From DASWOJ01 sp964242415 (GTDB taxonomy: Bacteria; Pseudomonadota; Alphaproteobacteria; Acetobacterales; Acetobacteraceae): a stretch of 64,000 bases of DNA. The position numbers and the translations under genes are program-made. Below, piece by piece: positions 26,004 to 35,012 of this stretch. The stretch covers positions 186,001-250,000 of the forward strand of contig CAXTAT010000002.1 in the NCBI GenBank assembly GCA_964242415.1, read 5' to 3'. The notes below the pieces were generated by a model, which saw nothing but the letters and a program-made list of their open reading frames with translations, did not search any database and had not been told where the DNA came from. Every line of letters starts with the position of its first letter. Within the stretch, counting starts at the first letter, position 1.

Positions 26004-26630
26004 ATGCACCAGATCAGCGCGGCACCCTCCATTGAAGCCGCAAGGCGCAGTGCGGCCTTCCCATCCCTCAAGCACGCCGGACTGGCTGCTCTTTTCAATG
26101 CCTACATGAGTCGGGAAGACGACTTGGACGCCGTGATCTTCGAGGGGTGCAGGGTCGCGGCCGCAGGCGTCCGGGCCGGGTTCGCCCGGGTGCTGCAATA
26201 CCGGGCGGACGAGCAGGCCTTCGTGGCGCAGGCCGCCGTCGGCTGGCCGGCCTGCATGGTCGGGCGGACCCGGGTCGCGGCGGACCATGGCACCACGGCG
26301 GGGCTTGCCTGGCTCACTGGGCAACTGATCCACTTGCGGCGGCTGGACACGATCGACCGCATCCGCCTGCCAGACGCGAGGGTCGAGCGCGGGATGCTCT
26401 GCATGGCAAGCGTGCCCATCCACGGCTGGCACAAGGAGGCGTTCGGGGTGCTGGAAGTCGGCAGCGCCGAGGTGGAGGAGTTCACCCGGCACGATCTGTC
26501 CTTCCTGCGAAGGTTGGCCAACAGCGTGACGATGGCGGTGGGGCTTCATGCCAGCCGGGCAAGCCGGACGGAGGAGGCAGAGTTGGTCGTGCAGCGGCGG
26601 TCCCACCTGGCCGGCTGGTTGATGCTGTAG
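26004..26630 (+). CDS. GAF-domain protein
   Basis: A 208-residue soluble protein that is essentially one GAF domain: FARVLQYRADEQAFVAQAAVGWP near residue 55, the loop around GTTAGLAWLTGQLI, then GMLCMASVPIHGWHKEAFGVLEVGS and EFTRHDLSFLRRLANSVTMAV at the end. GAF domains bind small ligands or chromophores; no Cys at a bilin-attachment position was recognised. There is no kinase, cyclase or HTH output domain. The start at 26004 is chosen for its AAGGAGG ribosome site and lies 90 nt after the terminator. It is divergent from the kinase-KaiC-receiver operon and may belong to the same signalling system. Confidence 0.8.
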   Translation: MHQISAAPSIEAARRSAAFPSLKHAGLAALFNAYMSREDDLDAVIFEGCRVAAAGVRAGFARVLQYRADEQAFVAQAAVGWPACMVGRTRVAADHGTTAGLAWLTGQLIHLRRLDTIDRIRLPDARVERGMLCMASVPIHGWHKEAFGVLEVGSAEVEEFTRHDLSFLRRLANSVTMAVGLHASRASRTEEAELVVQRRSHLAGWLML

Positions 26631-26904
26631 CAGGCTGCCAAGGCCCGGCCAGCAGCAGCGGGGGCGCACGGGGCCAGGCCGGCTGACCCGTGCCATCGCC
26701 GGCGCGAGGCATCCTTCTCACGCGGCCTTTGCATCTGACCGCTTCCTCCATGCCGCGACGGGGCGCGGCGGGATGGACCTGAGCTTGCTGTCCGTGCTGG
26801 CGCGGTTGGGCGCGGGCTCCTGGACGGAAGCTGCGGGGCTGGCGGGACCGCCCAGGGGCGCAGCCGCGCACTCTGGGAGGGCTGGCCCATGGGCATGACC
26901 CCCG

Positions 26905-27039
26905 TTCCTGTCGCTGGGTGACGCCGCCGGGTTCCGCGGCATGGCGGCGGACAGCTTGCGTGTCGCCGGGTTCGAGCCGACGAAAGCCGCCACGGTTGCC
27001 GAGGCGGAAGCGCTGGTGCTGCGCGGCCCTGTCCGATTG
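26905..27039 (+). pseudogene. Receiver-domain remnant
   Basis: A 45-residue stretch resembles the first half of a response-regulator receiver: a degenerate FLSLGDAAGFR strand, then SLRVAGFEPTKAATVAEAEAL, which matches the usual alpha1-beta2-alpha2 pattern (ALREAGFEVxEAATxxEAL). The acidic pair and the phospho-Asp segment are missing and no start or continuation is evident. The rest of 26631-27273 shows no recognisable gene. Confidence 0.4.
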
Positions 27040-27273
27040 ATGGGTCGGTCGGGGCCTGACCACCCGCAGTCGGCACCGCCCTGCTCGGCTGGTTTGACGC
27101 CTCGCGCGAGATGGACCAGTGAGGCGGTCATGTGCGGGACAAGCGAGCATGGCCCTGGTCCGCCCGGGCGGCATCGGGCCAGCGGAGCGATCTCGTGCAT
27201 GCACACCAGCGTGTCAGGGCCTGGTGGCCCGGGCGGCTCCGAGGTGGGCCGCGACCGACCGAGGAGGGATGAG

Positions 27274-27375
27274 ATGACTGCCAGTGACGCTGCCCTCGAC
27301 GCAAACCCCATCCTCGACGCCGCTGATGCGTGGGACGGTGCCAGGCCGGAGCCGGCCGCCGTTCGCGGAGCTTGA
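27274..27375 (+). CDS. Possible 33-residue leader peptide
   Basis: ATG at 27274 has the best ribosome site in the area (GAGGAGGG, 5 nt away) and opens a 33-codon frame ending in TGA at 27373-27375, one base before the GTG proposed for the next gene. The peptide is acidic (ASDAALDANPILDAADAWD) without recognised domain. It could be a translated coupling peptide, or the true N-terminus of the next protein separated by a frameshift. Confidence 0.4.
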   Translation: MTASDAALDANPILDAADAWDGARPEPAAVRGA

Positions 27376-27376
27376 C

Positions 27377-28078
27377 GTGTTGCGGCTGACCACCGCCCGA
27401 GCCTCGTCGCGGTGGCGTCCCCTGCTCTGCTTCTGGCTCGCCATCCTGGCCATCGCCGCCACGGGCGGGGCGGTGCTGCACCGACTCGGCCCGTTGCCGG
27501 AGCGTTCCCATGGCGCTCAGGCGCACTCGGAATCACAGCACCCTGCCGAGCCTTGGACGGTCCCGGCGCCTCCTGCCGGGGTGCCACCCGCGCAGCCGGG
27601 TAGCGCCGAGCCGCTGGCACGCGCCCCGTCCGTCGCCGAGCCAAGCGAGCCCGCACCGTCCGTCACGGCAGCGGCCTCCTCTCCCGCGCCTGCAACTGCG
27701 CGAACGAACCCCGGCGAGCAACCGACCCGGCCGCCACCGCCCGTGCAGGCGACCGGCGACCTGGAGGGCACGCGGCGTGACGGCCGGGTCCTCGTCACCC
27801 TGCACCCGGCAGCCGGGTCGGGGGACGGCGGCGCGCAGGCAGGGCAACTGGCCTCTCAAGCCGGGCTTGCGCCCGACCAGATCGGCGCGGGAACGGCGAG
27901 TGGCCTAGGTCAAGGCGCGGCGATGATCCGCTTCTACTCGACGCTGGACCACGCGCTGGCGCGCCGCCTCGGGCAGGGTCTTACCGGGATGGGCTATGCG
28001 TGGCGGATCGAGAACCTCTCCGACCGCCCCTCGCCGCCGGGGCACCAAGCGGTCGAGGTCTGGCTCCCCAAGCGGTGA
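27377..28078 (+). CDS. Membrane-anchored proline-rich protein of unknown function
   Basis: A 233-residue hypothetical protein. There is one membrane helix near residues 13-33 (LLCFWLAILAIAATGGAVL), then a linker of about 100 residues rich in Pro, Ala and Ser, then a compact C-terminal domain of about 60 residues (AMIRFYSTLDHALARRLGQGL, ending AWRIENLSDRP and VEVWLPKR). The topology suggests an inner-membrane protein with a periplasmic domain at the end of a flexible arm. GTG at 27377 is preferred because it puts the helix at the N-terminus and lies just behind the leader peptide; an in-frame GTG at 27284 would add 31 residues. I do not recognise the domain family. Confidence 0.6.
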   Translation: MLRLTTARASSRWRPLLCFWLAILAIAATGGAVLHRLGPLPERSHGAQAHSESQHPAEPWTVPAPPAGVPPAQPGSAEPLARAPSVAEPSEPAPSVTAAASSPAPATARTNPGEQPTRPPPPVQATGDLEGTRRDGRVLVTLHPAAGSGDGGAQAGQLASQAGLAPDQIGAGTASGLGQGAAMIRFYSTLDHALARRLGQGLTGMGYAWRIENLSDRPSPPGHQAVEVWLPKR

Positions 28079-28352
28079 TGGACCGCTATAGGCCTCGACG
28101 GGCGGCGCTGGCGATTCTCGTCGCGGAGGTCGAGCGGGCTTGCGCCTGGCGTCCTTTTCAGGCTCCTAGCCACCCTTGGTGGGTCAGGGCTGGACGCATA
28201 GGCACCGCCGTGGGGCGATGCCACATTCTCACTGGCCCATCATCCAAGGTGGCCAAGACCTCCTTTATGCGCCCATGTGCCGTGATTGTGGGTCAGGCCC
28301 CTCAATCCAGTGCAATGATCTCGGGCACAGCCCGCCGATAATTGCAGGTTGC

Positions 28353-28454
28353 TATATCTACCGCCTGCGGCGAAAGATCAAGGCCAATCCGTACAATGCC
28401 TGCCTGCTGATGACGACCGATATCGGTTACCGGCCGGCAGGCGGGGTGATGTAG
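28353..28454 (+). pseudogene. Remnant of an OmpR-type winged-helix DNA-binding domain
   Basis: The last 33 codons before a TAG at 28452 read YIYRLRRKIKANPYNACLLMTTDIGYR followed by a short tail, matching the recognition helix and C-terminal beta-hairpin of OmpR/PhoB regulators (hxxRLRRKIExDPxxxxLxTxxGxGYR). No upstream receiver or start was found in this frame. Nothing else was recognised from 28079 to 28352. Confidence 0.5.
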
Positions 28455-28881
28455 TCCTCTGGGCTGGAAAGGCACGCTGGCGCTAGCTTGCTGGATCTCT
28501 TGCTTGGTCACACCCCCTCAAGCTGCTTGTGAATATGTTCCGAGCCTGGTAGTTGCCTTGCTGCCTCCCGAGAATGCGTGTGTCAGAGTTACGGTTCGAA
28601 CTGAGCCCAGGCAACGGCTGCCCACAGTGCATCAGAACCGCGGACCGGCCGGGTTCTGATGTCTTCTTGGACCGGACCAAAACCCGTCGAGGACGAGGGT
28701 ATGGCGCATTTCAAGGTACAGCGTGCGCTTCACGGTTTCATGATTCTCCGATTGGACCTCATGGAACGCCAACTTTCTGCACCGCTTTGTCAAACGCCGA
28801 TTACAGGATGCCGTGGCCGCTCAAATTTGCACTCCGATGCTCTACGATGACGAGAAGCAGCCAACCCAATGGGTGCGAGAC
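28455..28881. other. Gene-poor stretch with one inverted repeat
   Basis: No gene is supported. The only structure seen is a 10-bp inverted repeat with 12-nt spacer, CATCAGAACC (28630-28639) and GGTTCTGATG (28652-28661). It has no U-tract and no adjoining transposase-like frame. Base composition is less GC-rich than the surroundings, consistent with old foreign or decaying DNA. Confidence 0.5.
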
Positions 28882-29160
28882 TTAGCGCGGCATTTCCCAC
28901 AATGCCCCGGCGATGCCGCCCAATAGCGGCATGAGCAACATCAGAACGAGGATGACGCCTTGTATGGGTGCCAAGTCGCCCTTCAAGGGTGGCACGCCTA
29001 CTTTGCCAACAGGTACAGGAATGTCCATCGTCGTCGGGCTACGCAGCAGCGGGATCAGATTCGGGTTCACCTGGATGTTACGCCCTGGGCGGCGACGGGT
29101 CTTAATCCTAGGGAGAGTGGAAGTTTGCCCATCTGCTTGAAGAAGCTCCTTGAAATACAT
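28882..29160 (-). CDS. Small membrane protein, paralogue of the one at 54445
   Basis: Ninety-two residues: a polar N-terminal half with the block RRRPGRNIQVNPNLIPLL (residues 22-39), then a C-terminal hydrophobic segment (GVILVLMLLMPLLGGIAGALW) that should cross the membrane once. The protein at 54445 has the same block (RRRPGRLDHVNPNLVPLL) and the same hydrophobic C-terminus, so this is a small two-member family in the window. Function is not recognised. The gene stands alone between decayed sequence and a hydrolase gene, and only the homologous copy supports it strongly. Confidence 0.65.
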   Translation of the reverse strand: MYFKELLQADGQTSTLPRIKTRRRPGRNIQVNPNLIPLLRSPTTMDIPVPVGKVGVPPLKGDLAPIQGVILVLMLLMPLLGGIAGALWEMPR

Positions 29161-29430
29161 CGCATGGAATCCCGAAACTTGGCTTATGACAGCGGCGTCG
29201 AGAACATCGTTACATATAAATCAAGCTCATGACGTAAGATGATGTCAGGTCTTGTTTCCGCGGCGTCATCGCTTGCTGGCTCCATGGCCGAGGCGGCGAT
29301 GCGCAGCGGCGCGCACCACCTGCGCGACGGTGAGGTTGACGCACCCGATGCATGAGGCACGGCTATGCCACCACACCAACAACGAAGGCCGGTTATGGAG
29401 AACAACCGTTGATCCGTCCCAGGGCCGGCC

Positions 29431-30258
29431 TCATGGCGGTCCGAAGCAGGAGCCGAGGAAGGCGCTGAAGTCCCCTGTCCACTGCGCCCGGTTCGATGCA
29501 AGGAACACGGCGTGGCCCTCCACCCCCGGTACGCCGGGGTACTCGCGCAACTCGGACCGGCGCCCGGCGGCGGCGGCGGCGTGGATTTCCCGGCTGACGG
29601 AGGGTGGGGCGAGCGTGTCGGTGAGCAGGTGCTGCACCAGCAGCGGCCCCCAGCCTGCGGCGGCGGCGGCCCGCAACTGCGGCAGGCCCACGTCGGCGCG
29701 CCGGTACCAAGGTGCCATGGCCAGGAGAGCCGTTCCGGCGTAGGCGTGCTGGGCCGAGGCCAACAGCGACACCACGCCCCCATGCGATGCGCCAGCGGCC
29801 ACCAGGCGCCCCGCCTGAATTTCGGGCCTTTCGGCCGCCCACAGCGTTGCCGCCGCCGCATCCCTGGCCCGCGCGTCGAGGAACGCCATGAGCCGCATCG
29901 GGTCGGACATGGACTCGATGGGCGGCTCGCCTTCCGAGCCGGCGTAGCCGTGCGTCTCCGGGATCACCAGCGCGATGCCCAGCGCGTCAGCCCAGGCCCG
30001 CCAGGGTGCACCGCCGCCCTGCACCTGCGGCTCGGCGCTCCTGTCCAGCAAGGACCCGTTCGGGGCCAGCCCCATTTGGGAACCGTGGTTCCACACCAGG
30101 GCTGGCAGCGGGTCGCCGCCCGCGGGGGCAACGAGCCAGACCCGCTGCCGCAGGCCCTCGCTCTGCAGCCAATGCTCCGTGACCGTCGTGCCCATCCGCG
30201 CAACCTCACAGGTCGCGGTGCCATCGGCAACTCTGCCGCGCCGCCCCATCGCCGTCAT
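29431..30258 (-). CDS. Alpha/beta hydrolase (dienelactone hydrolase-like)
   Basis: Up to 275 residues of a soluble alpha/beta-hydrolase fold. The oxyanion region is ALVWNHGSQMG (near residue 54), the nucleophile elbow GASHGG (Ser near 158) and the C-terminal His lies in VEGHAVFLA (near 253). The triad therefore looks complete. It resembles dienelactone-hydrolase/prolyl-oligopeptidase-like esterases of unknown substrate. An ATG at 30195 (MGTTVTEHW) is an equally plausible start and would remove 21 poorly conserved residues. It is a single gene, divergent from the branched-chain ABC operon. Confidence 0.8.
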   Translation of the reverse strand: MTAMGRRGRVADGTATCEVARMGTTVTEHWLQSEGLRQRVWLVAPAGGDPLPALVWNHGSQMGLAPNGSLLDRSAEPQVQGGGAPWRAWADALGIALVIPETHGYAGSEGEPPIESMSDPMRLMAFLDARARDAAAATLWAAERPEIQAGRLVAAGASHGGVVSLLASAQHAYAGTALLAMAPWYRRADVGLPQLRAAAAAGWGPLLVQHLLTDTLAPPSVSREIHAAAAAGRRSELREYPGVPGVEGHAVFLASNRAQWTGDFSAFLGSCFGPP

Positions 30259-30633
30259 GGGACCAGGGCAGAGGTCAAGGGGAAGCAGCGAGGCAGTTCC
30301 GGCGGGGCCGCGGCAGGCGGCGCGGCGCGGCGCGGGGACTTGGCCGGAGGCGCAGCATTCAGCCCTGCCCAGGAACCGCTCCTGGGGCGCGAGGATTTGC
30401 TGGGTGCGCTGCGCCGGGTGGCGGACCTAAGCCCGCCGGCCGCCGAAGCCGGCTCGCGATGGCAGGGGCTGCTGCGGTGAACAGGCCAGGACTTCAGGCG
30501 GCTGGCATCATGCTCAAGCGCGTGGCGAGATGAACGCGGGATCATCGCCTGACAGGCTCCTAGTTGACGACTGCTGGCATGAGCCGTGCATAGTCGCCGC
30601 GACGCATACTCATATCCCAGGGAGCCGGTCCGC
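30259..30633. other. Intergenic region before the ABC operon
   Basis: No gene is supported. The segment 30300-30345 is low-complexity (repeated GGCGCGGC units). The promoter of the ABC operon should lie in the last 100 bp, but no clear -35/-10 or activator site was recognised. Confidence 0.4.
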
Positions 30634-31860
30634 ATGATCACACGTCGCACAGCACTCACCGCCACGGCCGCCACGTTGCTGGCCTCGGGCGCCGCCGTTG
30701 CCGCCGACAAAGTCATCAAGGTCGGGATCGACCTGTCGTTCACCGGGGCAGACGGCACCAATGCGGTGCGCATCGGCAACGGCGCCATCCTGGCGTTCGA
30801 GGACGCGAACGCCGCCAAGGCGGTGAAGGGCTACACCTTCCAGCTCGTGAAGCTGGACGACGCCACGGCGACCGCCGGGCAATACGACCCGGCGCAGGCT
30901 GCGACCAACGCCCGCACGATGGTGTCCGACCGCGCCTACGTCGCCGCCCTGGGACCGCAGATGTCCGGCGCCGGCAAGGCGATGGCGCCGATCCTGAGCC
31001 AGGGGAACCTTGCGATCATCACGCCGTCCTCCACCAACCCGGACCTGACCGACCCCAAGTTCGCCGCCCAGTACCGGCCTGCCGGCAAGGCGATCTACTT
31101 TCGCACCGTGACCACGGACGCCTTCCAGGGGCCGAACATGGCCAACTACATGGCCGACACGCTCAAGGTGAAAAGCATCTACATCCTGGACGACTCCGGC
31201 GCCTATGGCGTGGGCCTGGCCGACGCCTTCCAGGGCCAGGCGGAGAAGAAGGGCATCAAGGTCCTCGGACGCGACCGGCTGGACCCGAAGGCGGCGGACT
31301 ACGCCTCCGTGCTGACCAAGATCAAGGCGCTCGATGCTCAGGCGCTGTACTACGGCGGGGTCGCGCAGGCCGGCGTCAAGCTGGCCAAGCAGGCGTACGA
31401 TATTATCCCGGACGCCATCAAGGCCGGCGGGGACGGCATCGAAAGCTCCGACTTCCTCACAGGCGCCGGGTTCCCGGCGGTCGAGGGATGGTATGCCACC
31501 GTCGCCTCCCCGCACGTGACGGAGGACCCGAAGACCAAGGGGTTCAGCGACCGCTACTTCGCCCGCTTCAAGCAGCGCCCGGACGACTACACCATCGCCT
31601 GCTACGTCGCCGCGGAGGTCATCCTCGAGGCGGTGAAGCGCGTCGCGGCAAGCGGCAAGGACGTGACGCGGGTGGCCGTCCGGGACGCGATCCAGGGCGT
31701 GAAGCTGCCCAACACGCTGCTCGGCCCCATCGAGTTCGACGAGTACGGGGACCTCAAGAACAAGATCATCAGCGTGTTCAAGATCACCAAGGACGCGGAG
31801 AAGCCGCTGGAGGACCCGGACGCGCAGTACAAGTATGTCGGCGTGGCGCCGATGGCCTGA
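30634..31860 (+). CDS. Branched-chain amino-acid type ABC transporter, periplasmic binding protein
   Basis: A 408-residue type I binding protein of the LivJ/LivK group. It has an N-terminal export signal starting MITRRTALTATAATLLASG with cleavage after AAVAA near residue 24, followed by VIKVGIDLSFTGADG at the start of the mature protein, then ALGPQMSGAGKAMAPI. It captures a ligand (amino acid, urea, aromatic acid or similar; not deducible) and hands it to the LivH/LivM permeases. It is the first gene of a five-gene plus-strand run and the permease follows 47 nt later. Confidence 0.92.
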   Translation: MITRRTALTATAATLLASGAAVAADKVIKVGIDLSFTGADGTNAVRIGNGAILAFEDANAAKAVKGYTFQLVKLDDATATAGQYDPAQAATNARTMVSDRAYVAALGPQMSGAGKAMAPILSQGNLAIITPSSTNPDLTDPKFAAQYRPAGKAIYFRTVTTDAFQGPNMANYMADTLKVKSIYILDDSGAYGVGLADAFQGQAEKKGIKVLGRDRLDPKAADYASVLTKIKALDAQALYYGGVAQAGVKLAKQAYDIIPDAIKAGGDGIESSDFLTGAGFPAVEGWYATVASPHVTEDPKTKGFSDRYFARFKQRPDDYTIACYVAAEVILEAVKRVAASGKDVTRVAVRDAIQGVKLPNTLLGPIEFDEYGDLKNKIISVFKITKDAEKPLEDPDAQYKYVGVAPMA

Positions 31861-31907
31861 CGGCATCTGCACCGCTCAGTGACCCGTCACCACGCCTGGC
31901 ACGCCGC

Positions 31908-32837
31908 ATGACCACGACCGATCTCCTGCTCCAGCAGGTCATCAACGGGCTGAGCCTGGGGGCGATGTACTCGCTCCTGGCGCTCGGCTTCACCCTGGTT
32001 TACGGCATCGCCGAGCTGATCAACTTCGCGCACTTCAACGTGTTCATGGTGGGATCGATGGTCGCCATGCTCACGCTGCAGTCGTTCGGGCTGGTGGGCC
32101 AGGAGACCGTCCTGACCGGGCTGCCGCTGATCGGCGTGCTGGCCGCGGGGTTCGCCGTGTCCATGGTCGTGTGCGGCGCCATCGGAGTGGGGATCGAGCG
32201 GTTCCTGCTCCGCCCACTGCGCGGCGTCGTGGGGCCGGCGGCAATGATCACCACCATCGGCGTGTCCTACGTGCTGTTCAACGTCGTGCTGCTGACCCTG
32301 GGGTCGGACAGCAAGAACTTCCCCAACCCGCTGCCGCCCATCGTCTTCCACATCGGCGGCGCCGTGCTGCGGCTGCGGGAGATCCTCACCTGGGCGATGG
32401 CGCTGCTGCTGATGGGGGCGCTGACCTACTTCGTCCGCTACACGCGGCTGGGCAAGGCGATGCGCGCCACCGCACAGGACCCGGAGGCGGCGCGGATGAT
32501 GGGGGTGGAGGTGGACCGGGTGGTGATGACCGCCTTCTTCCTCGGCTCGGCGCTGGCCGGGGCGTGCGGCATGATCTTCGGGCTGTACTACAACCTGGCC
32601 AAGGTGGACATCGGCTTCGCCGCCGGGCTGCGCGCCTTCACCGCGGCGGTGCTGGGCGGCATCGGCAACGTGCCCGGCGCCATGCTGGGCGGCGTGCTGA
32701 TCGGGCTGATCGAGGCGCTCAGCGGCCAGGCGTTCGGCGCGGCCTGGACCGACGTGGTGATCTTCGGGCTGCTGGTGGTCGTGCTGGTGGTGAAGCCGGC
32801 CGGGCTGCTGGGCCGCCTGGCGCCGAACAAGTCCTGA
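31908..32837 (+). CDS. livH: Branched-chain amino-acid type ABC permease, LivH
   Basis: A 309-residue inner-membrane permease with about eight helices. The N-terminus INGLSLGAMYSLLALGFTLVYG and the segment ELINFAHFNVFMVGS are hallmarks of LivH, and the EAA-like loop occurs near TAAVLGGIGNVPGAMLGG. It pairs with the LivM half of the next gene to form the channel. The start at 31908 is in the gap after the binding-protein gene; the next gene begins 9 nt after its stop. Confidence 0.93.
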   Translation: MTTTDLLLQQVINGLSLGAMYSLLALGFTLVYGIAELINFAHFNVFMVGSMVAMLTLQSFGLVGQETVLTGLPLIGVLAAGFAVSMVVCGAIGVGIERFLLRPLRGVVGPAAMITTIGVSYVLFNVVLLTLGSDSKNFPNPLPPIVFHIGGAVLRLREILTWAMALLLMGALTYFVRYTRLGKAMRATAQDPEAARMMGVEVDRVVMTAFFLGSALAGACGMIFGLYYNLAKVDIGFAAGLRAFTAAVLGGIGNVPGAMLGGVLIGLIEALSGQAFGAAWTDVVIFGLLVVVLVVKPAGLLGRLAPNKS

Positions 32838-32846
32838 AGGGGCCGC

Positions 32847-34865
32847 ATGGCAATCGCACTCCCGGCCGTACTCCGCGACATGGCGCCGGCCCGGCGGCGG
32901 ACCCTGGGCCTGCTGCTGCTCGCGGTCGCGCTCCTGCTGCTGCCGGTCGTGCTGGACGACGACGCGATGGTGGACAGCGCGGCCAACGCCCTGTCCTACG
33001 CGACGCTGGCGCTTGGGCTGAACATCGTCGTTGGGTTCGCCGGGCTGCTGGACCTGGGATATGCGGCGTTCTTCGCCATCGGCGCCTACTACTACGGTAT
33101 CCTGACCAGCTTCCAGGTGATGCCGCACTGGAGCGAGGCCTGGGCGCCCCTGGCGTTCCTGGGCCTGGTCGAGAAGATGAACCAGGGCGGACCGGACCTG
33201 GTCCACTTCACCCTGTCGTTCTGGCTGGCGCTGCCGACCGCGGCCATCGTCAGCGCGCTGTTCGGCGTGCTGTTCGGGGCGCCGACGCTGCGGCTGCGAG
33301 GCGATTACCTGGCCATCGTGACGCTGGGCTTCGGCGAGATCGTCCCCATCGTCGCACGCAACACCGACAGCATCACCAACGGCGCCGCCGGGCTGAACGG
33401 CATCCAGGCACCGCGGCTGCTGGGCTACAACTTCGGCGTGGACTCGACGCCGTACTACTACGTCGGGCTGGGGCTGGTGGCGCTGCTGATATTCGTGTCC
33501 ACGCGGCTGCGCGACAGCCGGGTGGGGCGGGCCTGGATGGCCATACGCGAGGACGAGACCGCCGCCGGCGCGATGGGCGTGAACCCGGTGCGCTTCAAGC
33601 TGCTGGCCTTCGCCATCGGCGCGGCGTTCGCGGGCATGACGGGGGTGTTCTTCGTCGCCAAGCTGCAGACGGCGACGCCGGAGATGTTCAACTTCAACGT
33701 GTCGTCCATGCTGCTGGTGATGGTGGTGCTGGGCGGCATGGGCAGCGTGTGGGGCGTGGTGCTGGGCGCCGTGCTGCTGCAACTGATGCAGACGATGTTC
33801 CTGCCGCAGCTCACGGCATGGGCGAACATGCTGGGGGAGGCGGTCGGCAACCACTTCCTGGCGACGCTGGACCTGGTGCAGTGGACGCAGTTGCTGTTCG
33901 GGGTGATCCTGATCGCGATGATGCTGTACCGGCGCCAGGGCCTGATCCCGGCGACGCGCAAGGTGGCGCCGCTGGCCTTCGCCGCGCAGCACGCGGAGGT
34001 CGTGCGCGGCGGATTTCAGCACACCGACCGCATCCCGCGCTGGGACGAGGCCGGGGAGGCGGCGAAGGGCGGGCTAGACGTGCGGGGCCTCACGGTGCGG
34101 TTCGGCGGGCTGGTGGCGCTGGACGGCATCGACCTCGCGGTGCCCGCGGGCGGCGTGGTGGCCGTCATCGGACCCAACGGTTCCGGCAAGAGCACCCTGT
34201 TCAACGTCATCACCGGCCTGGTGCCGGCAGCAGCGGGCAGCATCAAGTTCCGCGGCGAGGAGCTGACCGGCCTGGCCCCGCACGAAATCCTGCGGCGGGG
34301 CGTCGCGCGCACGTTCCAGAACATCCGGCTGTTCCCGACCCTGTCGGTGCTGGACAACGTGCTGATCGGACGCCACGCCCGGCTGCGCAGCGGCGCCGTG
34401 ATGTCCGTGCTGCACACCCCGGCCAACCGGCGGGAGGAGGCAGCCGCCCGCACCACCGCGCTGGACCTGATCGCCATGTTCGGCAACCGCCTGACGCCGC
34501 GCCTTGCGCAGGCGGTGGGCGGGCTGTCCTATGCCAACCGCCGCCGGGTCGAGATCGCCCGCGCGCTGGCGTCCCGCCCGCACATCCTGCTGCTGGACGA
34601 GCCGACCGCCGGCATGAACCCGGCGGAGACGCTGGAGCTGGCCGAGCAGATCAAGTCGCTGCACGGGATGGGCCTGACGATCCTGATCATTGAGCATAAG
34701 CTGGACGTGGTGACGGCGCTGGCCGACACGGTGATCGTGCTGGACCACGGGGTGAAAATAGCCGAGGGCCGCCCGGAGGCGGTCAGGCGGGACGAGCAGG
34801 TGCTGACCGCCTACCTCGGCCGTGCCGCCCGTGCGGCGGTGATGGAGGCGGACCGTGTCGCCTGA
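32847..34865 (+). CDS. Fused ABC permease-ATPase (LivM-LivG)
   Basis: A 672-residue fusion. Residues about 15-370 are a LivM permease (LGLNIVVGFAGLLDLGYAAFFAIGAYYYGIL near 55, GLGFGEIVPIVARN-like loop near 150, VLGGMGSVWGVVLGA near 295). After a linker, residues about 410-665 are a LivG ATPase with Walker A GPNGSGKSTLFN (near 442), the FQNIRLFPTLSVLDN segment, a signature-like VGGLSYANRRRVEIARAL and Walker B ILLLDEPTAGMNP. In most bacteria the two are separate genes; here one open frame joins them without stop or frameshift. The fusion ties permease and ATPase at 1:1 on the M side, while the separate LivF serves the other half. Confidence 0.92.
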   Translation: MAIALPAVLRDMAPARRRTLGLLLLAVALLLLPVVLDDDAMVDSAANALSYATLALGLNIVVGFAGLLDLGYAAFFAIGAYYYGILTSFQVMPHWSEAWAPLAFLGLVEKMNQGGPDLVHFTLSFWLALPTAAIVSALFGVLFGAPTLRLRGDYLAIVTLGFGEIVPIVARNTDSITNGAAGLNGIQAPRLLGYNFGVDSTPYYYVGLGLVALLIFVSTRLRDSRVGRAWMAIREDETAAGAMGVNPVRFKLLAFAIGAAFAGMTGVFFVAKLQTATPEMFNFNVSSMLLVMVVLGGMGSVWGVVLGAVLLQLMQTMFLPQLTAWANMLGEAVGNHFLATLDLVQWTQLLFGVILIAMMLYRRQGLIPATRKVAPLAFAAQHAEVVRGGFQHTDRIPRWDEAGEAAKGGLDVRGLTVRFGGLVALDGIDLAVPAGGVVAVIGPNGSGKSTLFNVITGLVPAAAGSIKFRGEELTGLAPHEILRRGVARTFQNIRLFPTLSVLDNVLIGRHARLRSGAVMSVLHTPANRREEAAARTTALDLIAMFGNRLTPRLAQAVGGLSYANRRRVEIARALASRPHILLLDEPTAGMNPAETLELAEQIKSLHGMGLTILIIEHKLDVVTALADTVIVLDHGVKIAEGRPEAVRRDEQVLTAYLGRAARAAVMEADRVA

Positions 34866-34905
34866 TCGCCGCGGCCGTTCGCCGCACGTTCTGTCGAACG
34901 CGGAC

Positions 34906-35012
34906 CGTCATTGCGAGCCGCGCTTGCGGCGTGGCAATCCAGGGGTGCGCGGACTGCAATCCCGGTCTGGCGGCCCCTGGATTGCCGCGTCGCTTCGCTT
35001 CTCGCAATGACG
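34906..35012. repeat. Dispersed palindromic repeat, copy 3, overlapping the livF start
   Basis: A complete 107-bp copy: outer arms cgtcattgcgag and ctcgcaatgacg, inner arms caatccagggg and cccctggattgc, and a centre around ggactgcaatcccggtctgg. Its last bases (ATGACG) supply the first in-frame ATG of livF. Confidence 0.9.

Noticed and set aside
26004..26630. GAF protein as a phytochrome-type photoreceptor near the KaiC-like gene
   Set aside because: No PAS or PHY domain and no Cys at the bilin-attachment position; ligand left open.
28630..28661. 10-bp inverted repeat considered as an insertion-sequence end or terminator
   Set aside because: No U-tract, no transposase frame, no target duplication found; left as an unexplained structure within the gene-poor stretch.
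31887..34022. 711-codon open frame antisense to livH and livM
   Set aside because: Composition (His, Gln and Arg-rich) is that of an antisense shadow, and the plus strand encodes both permeases with all expected motifs.
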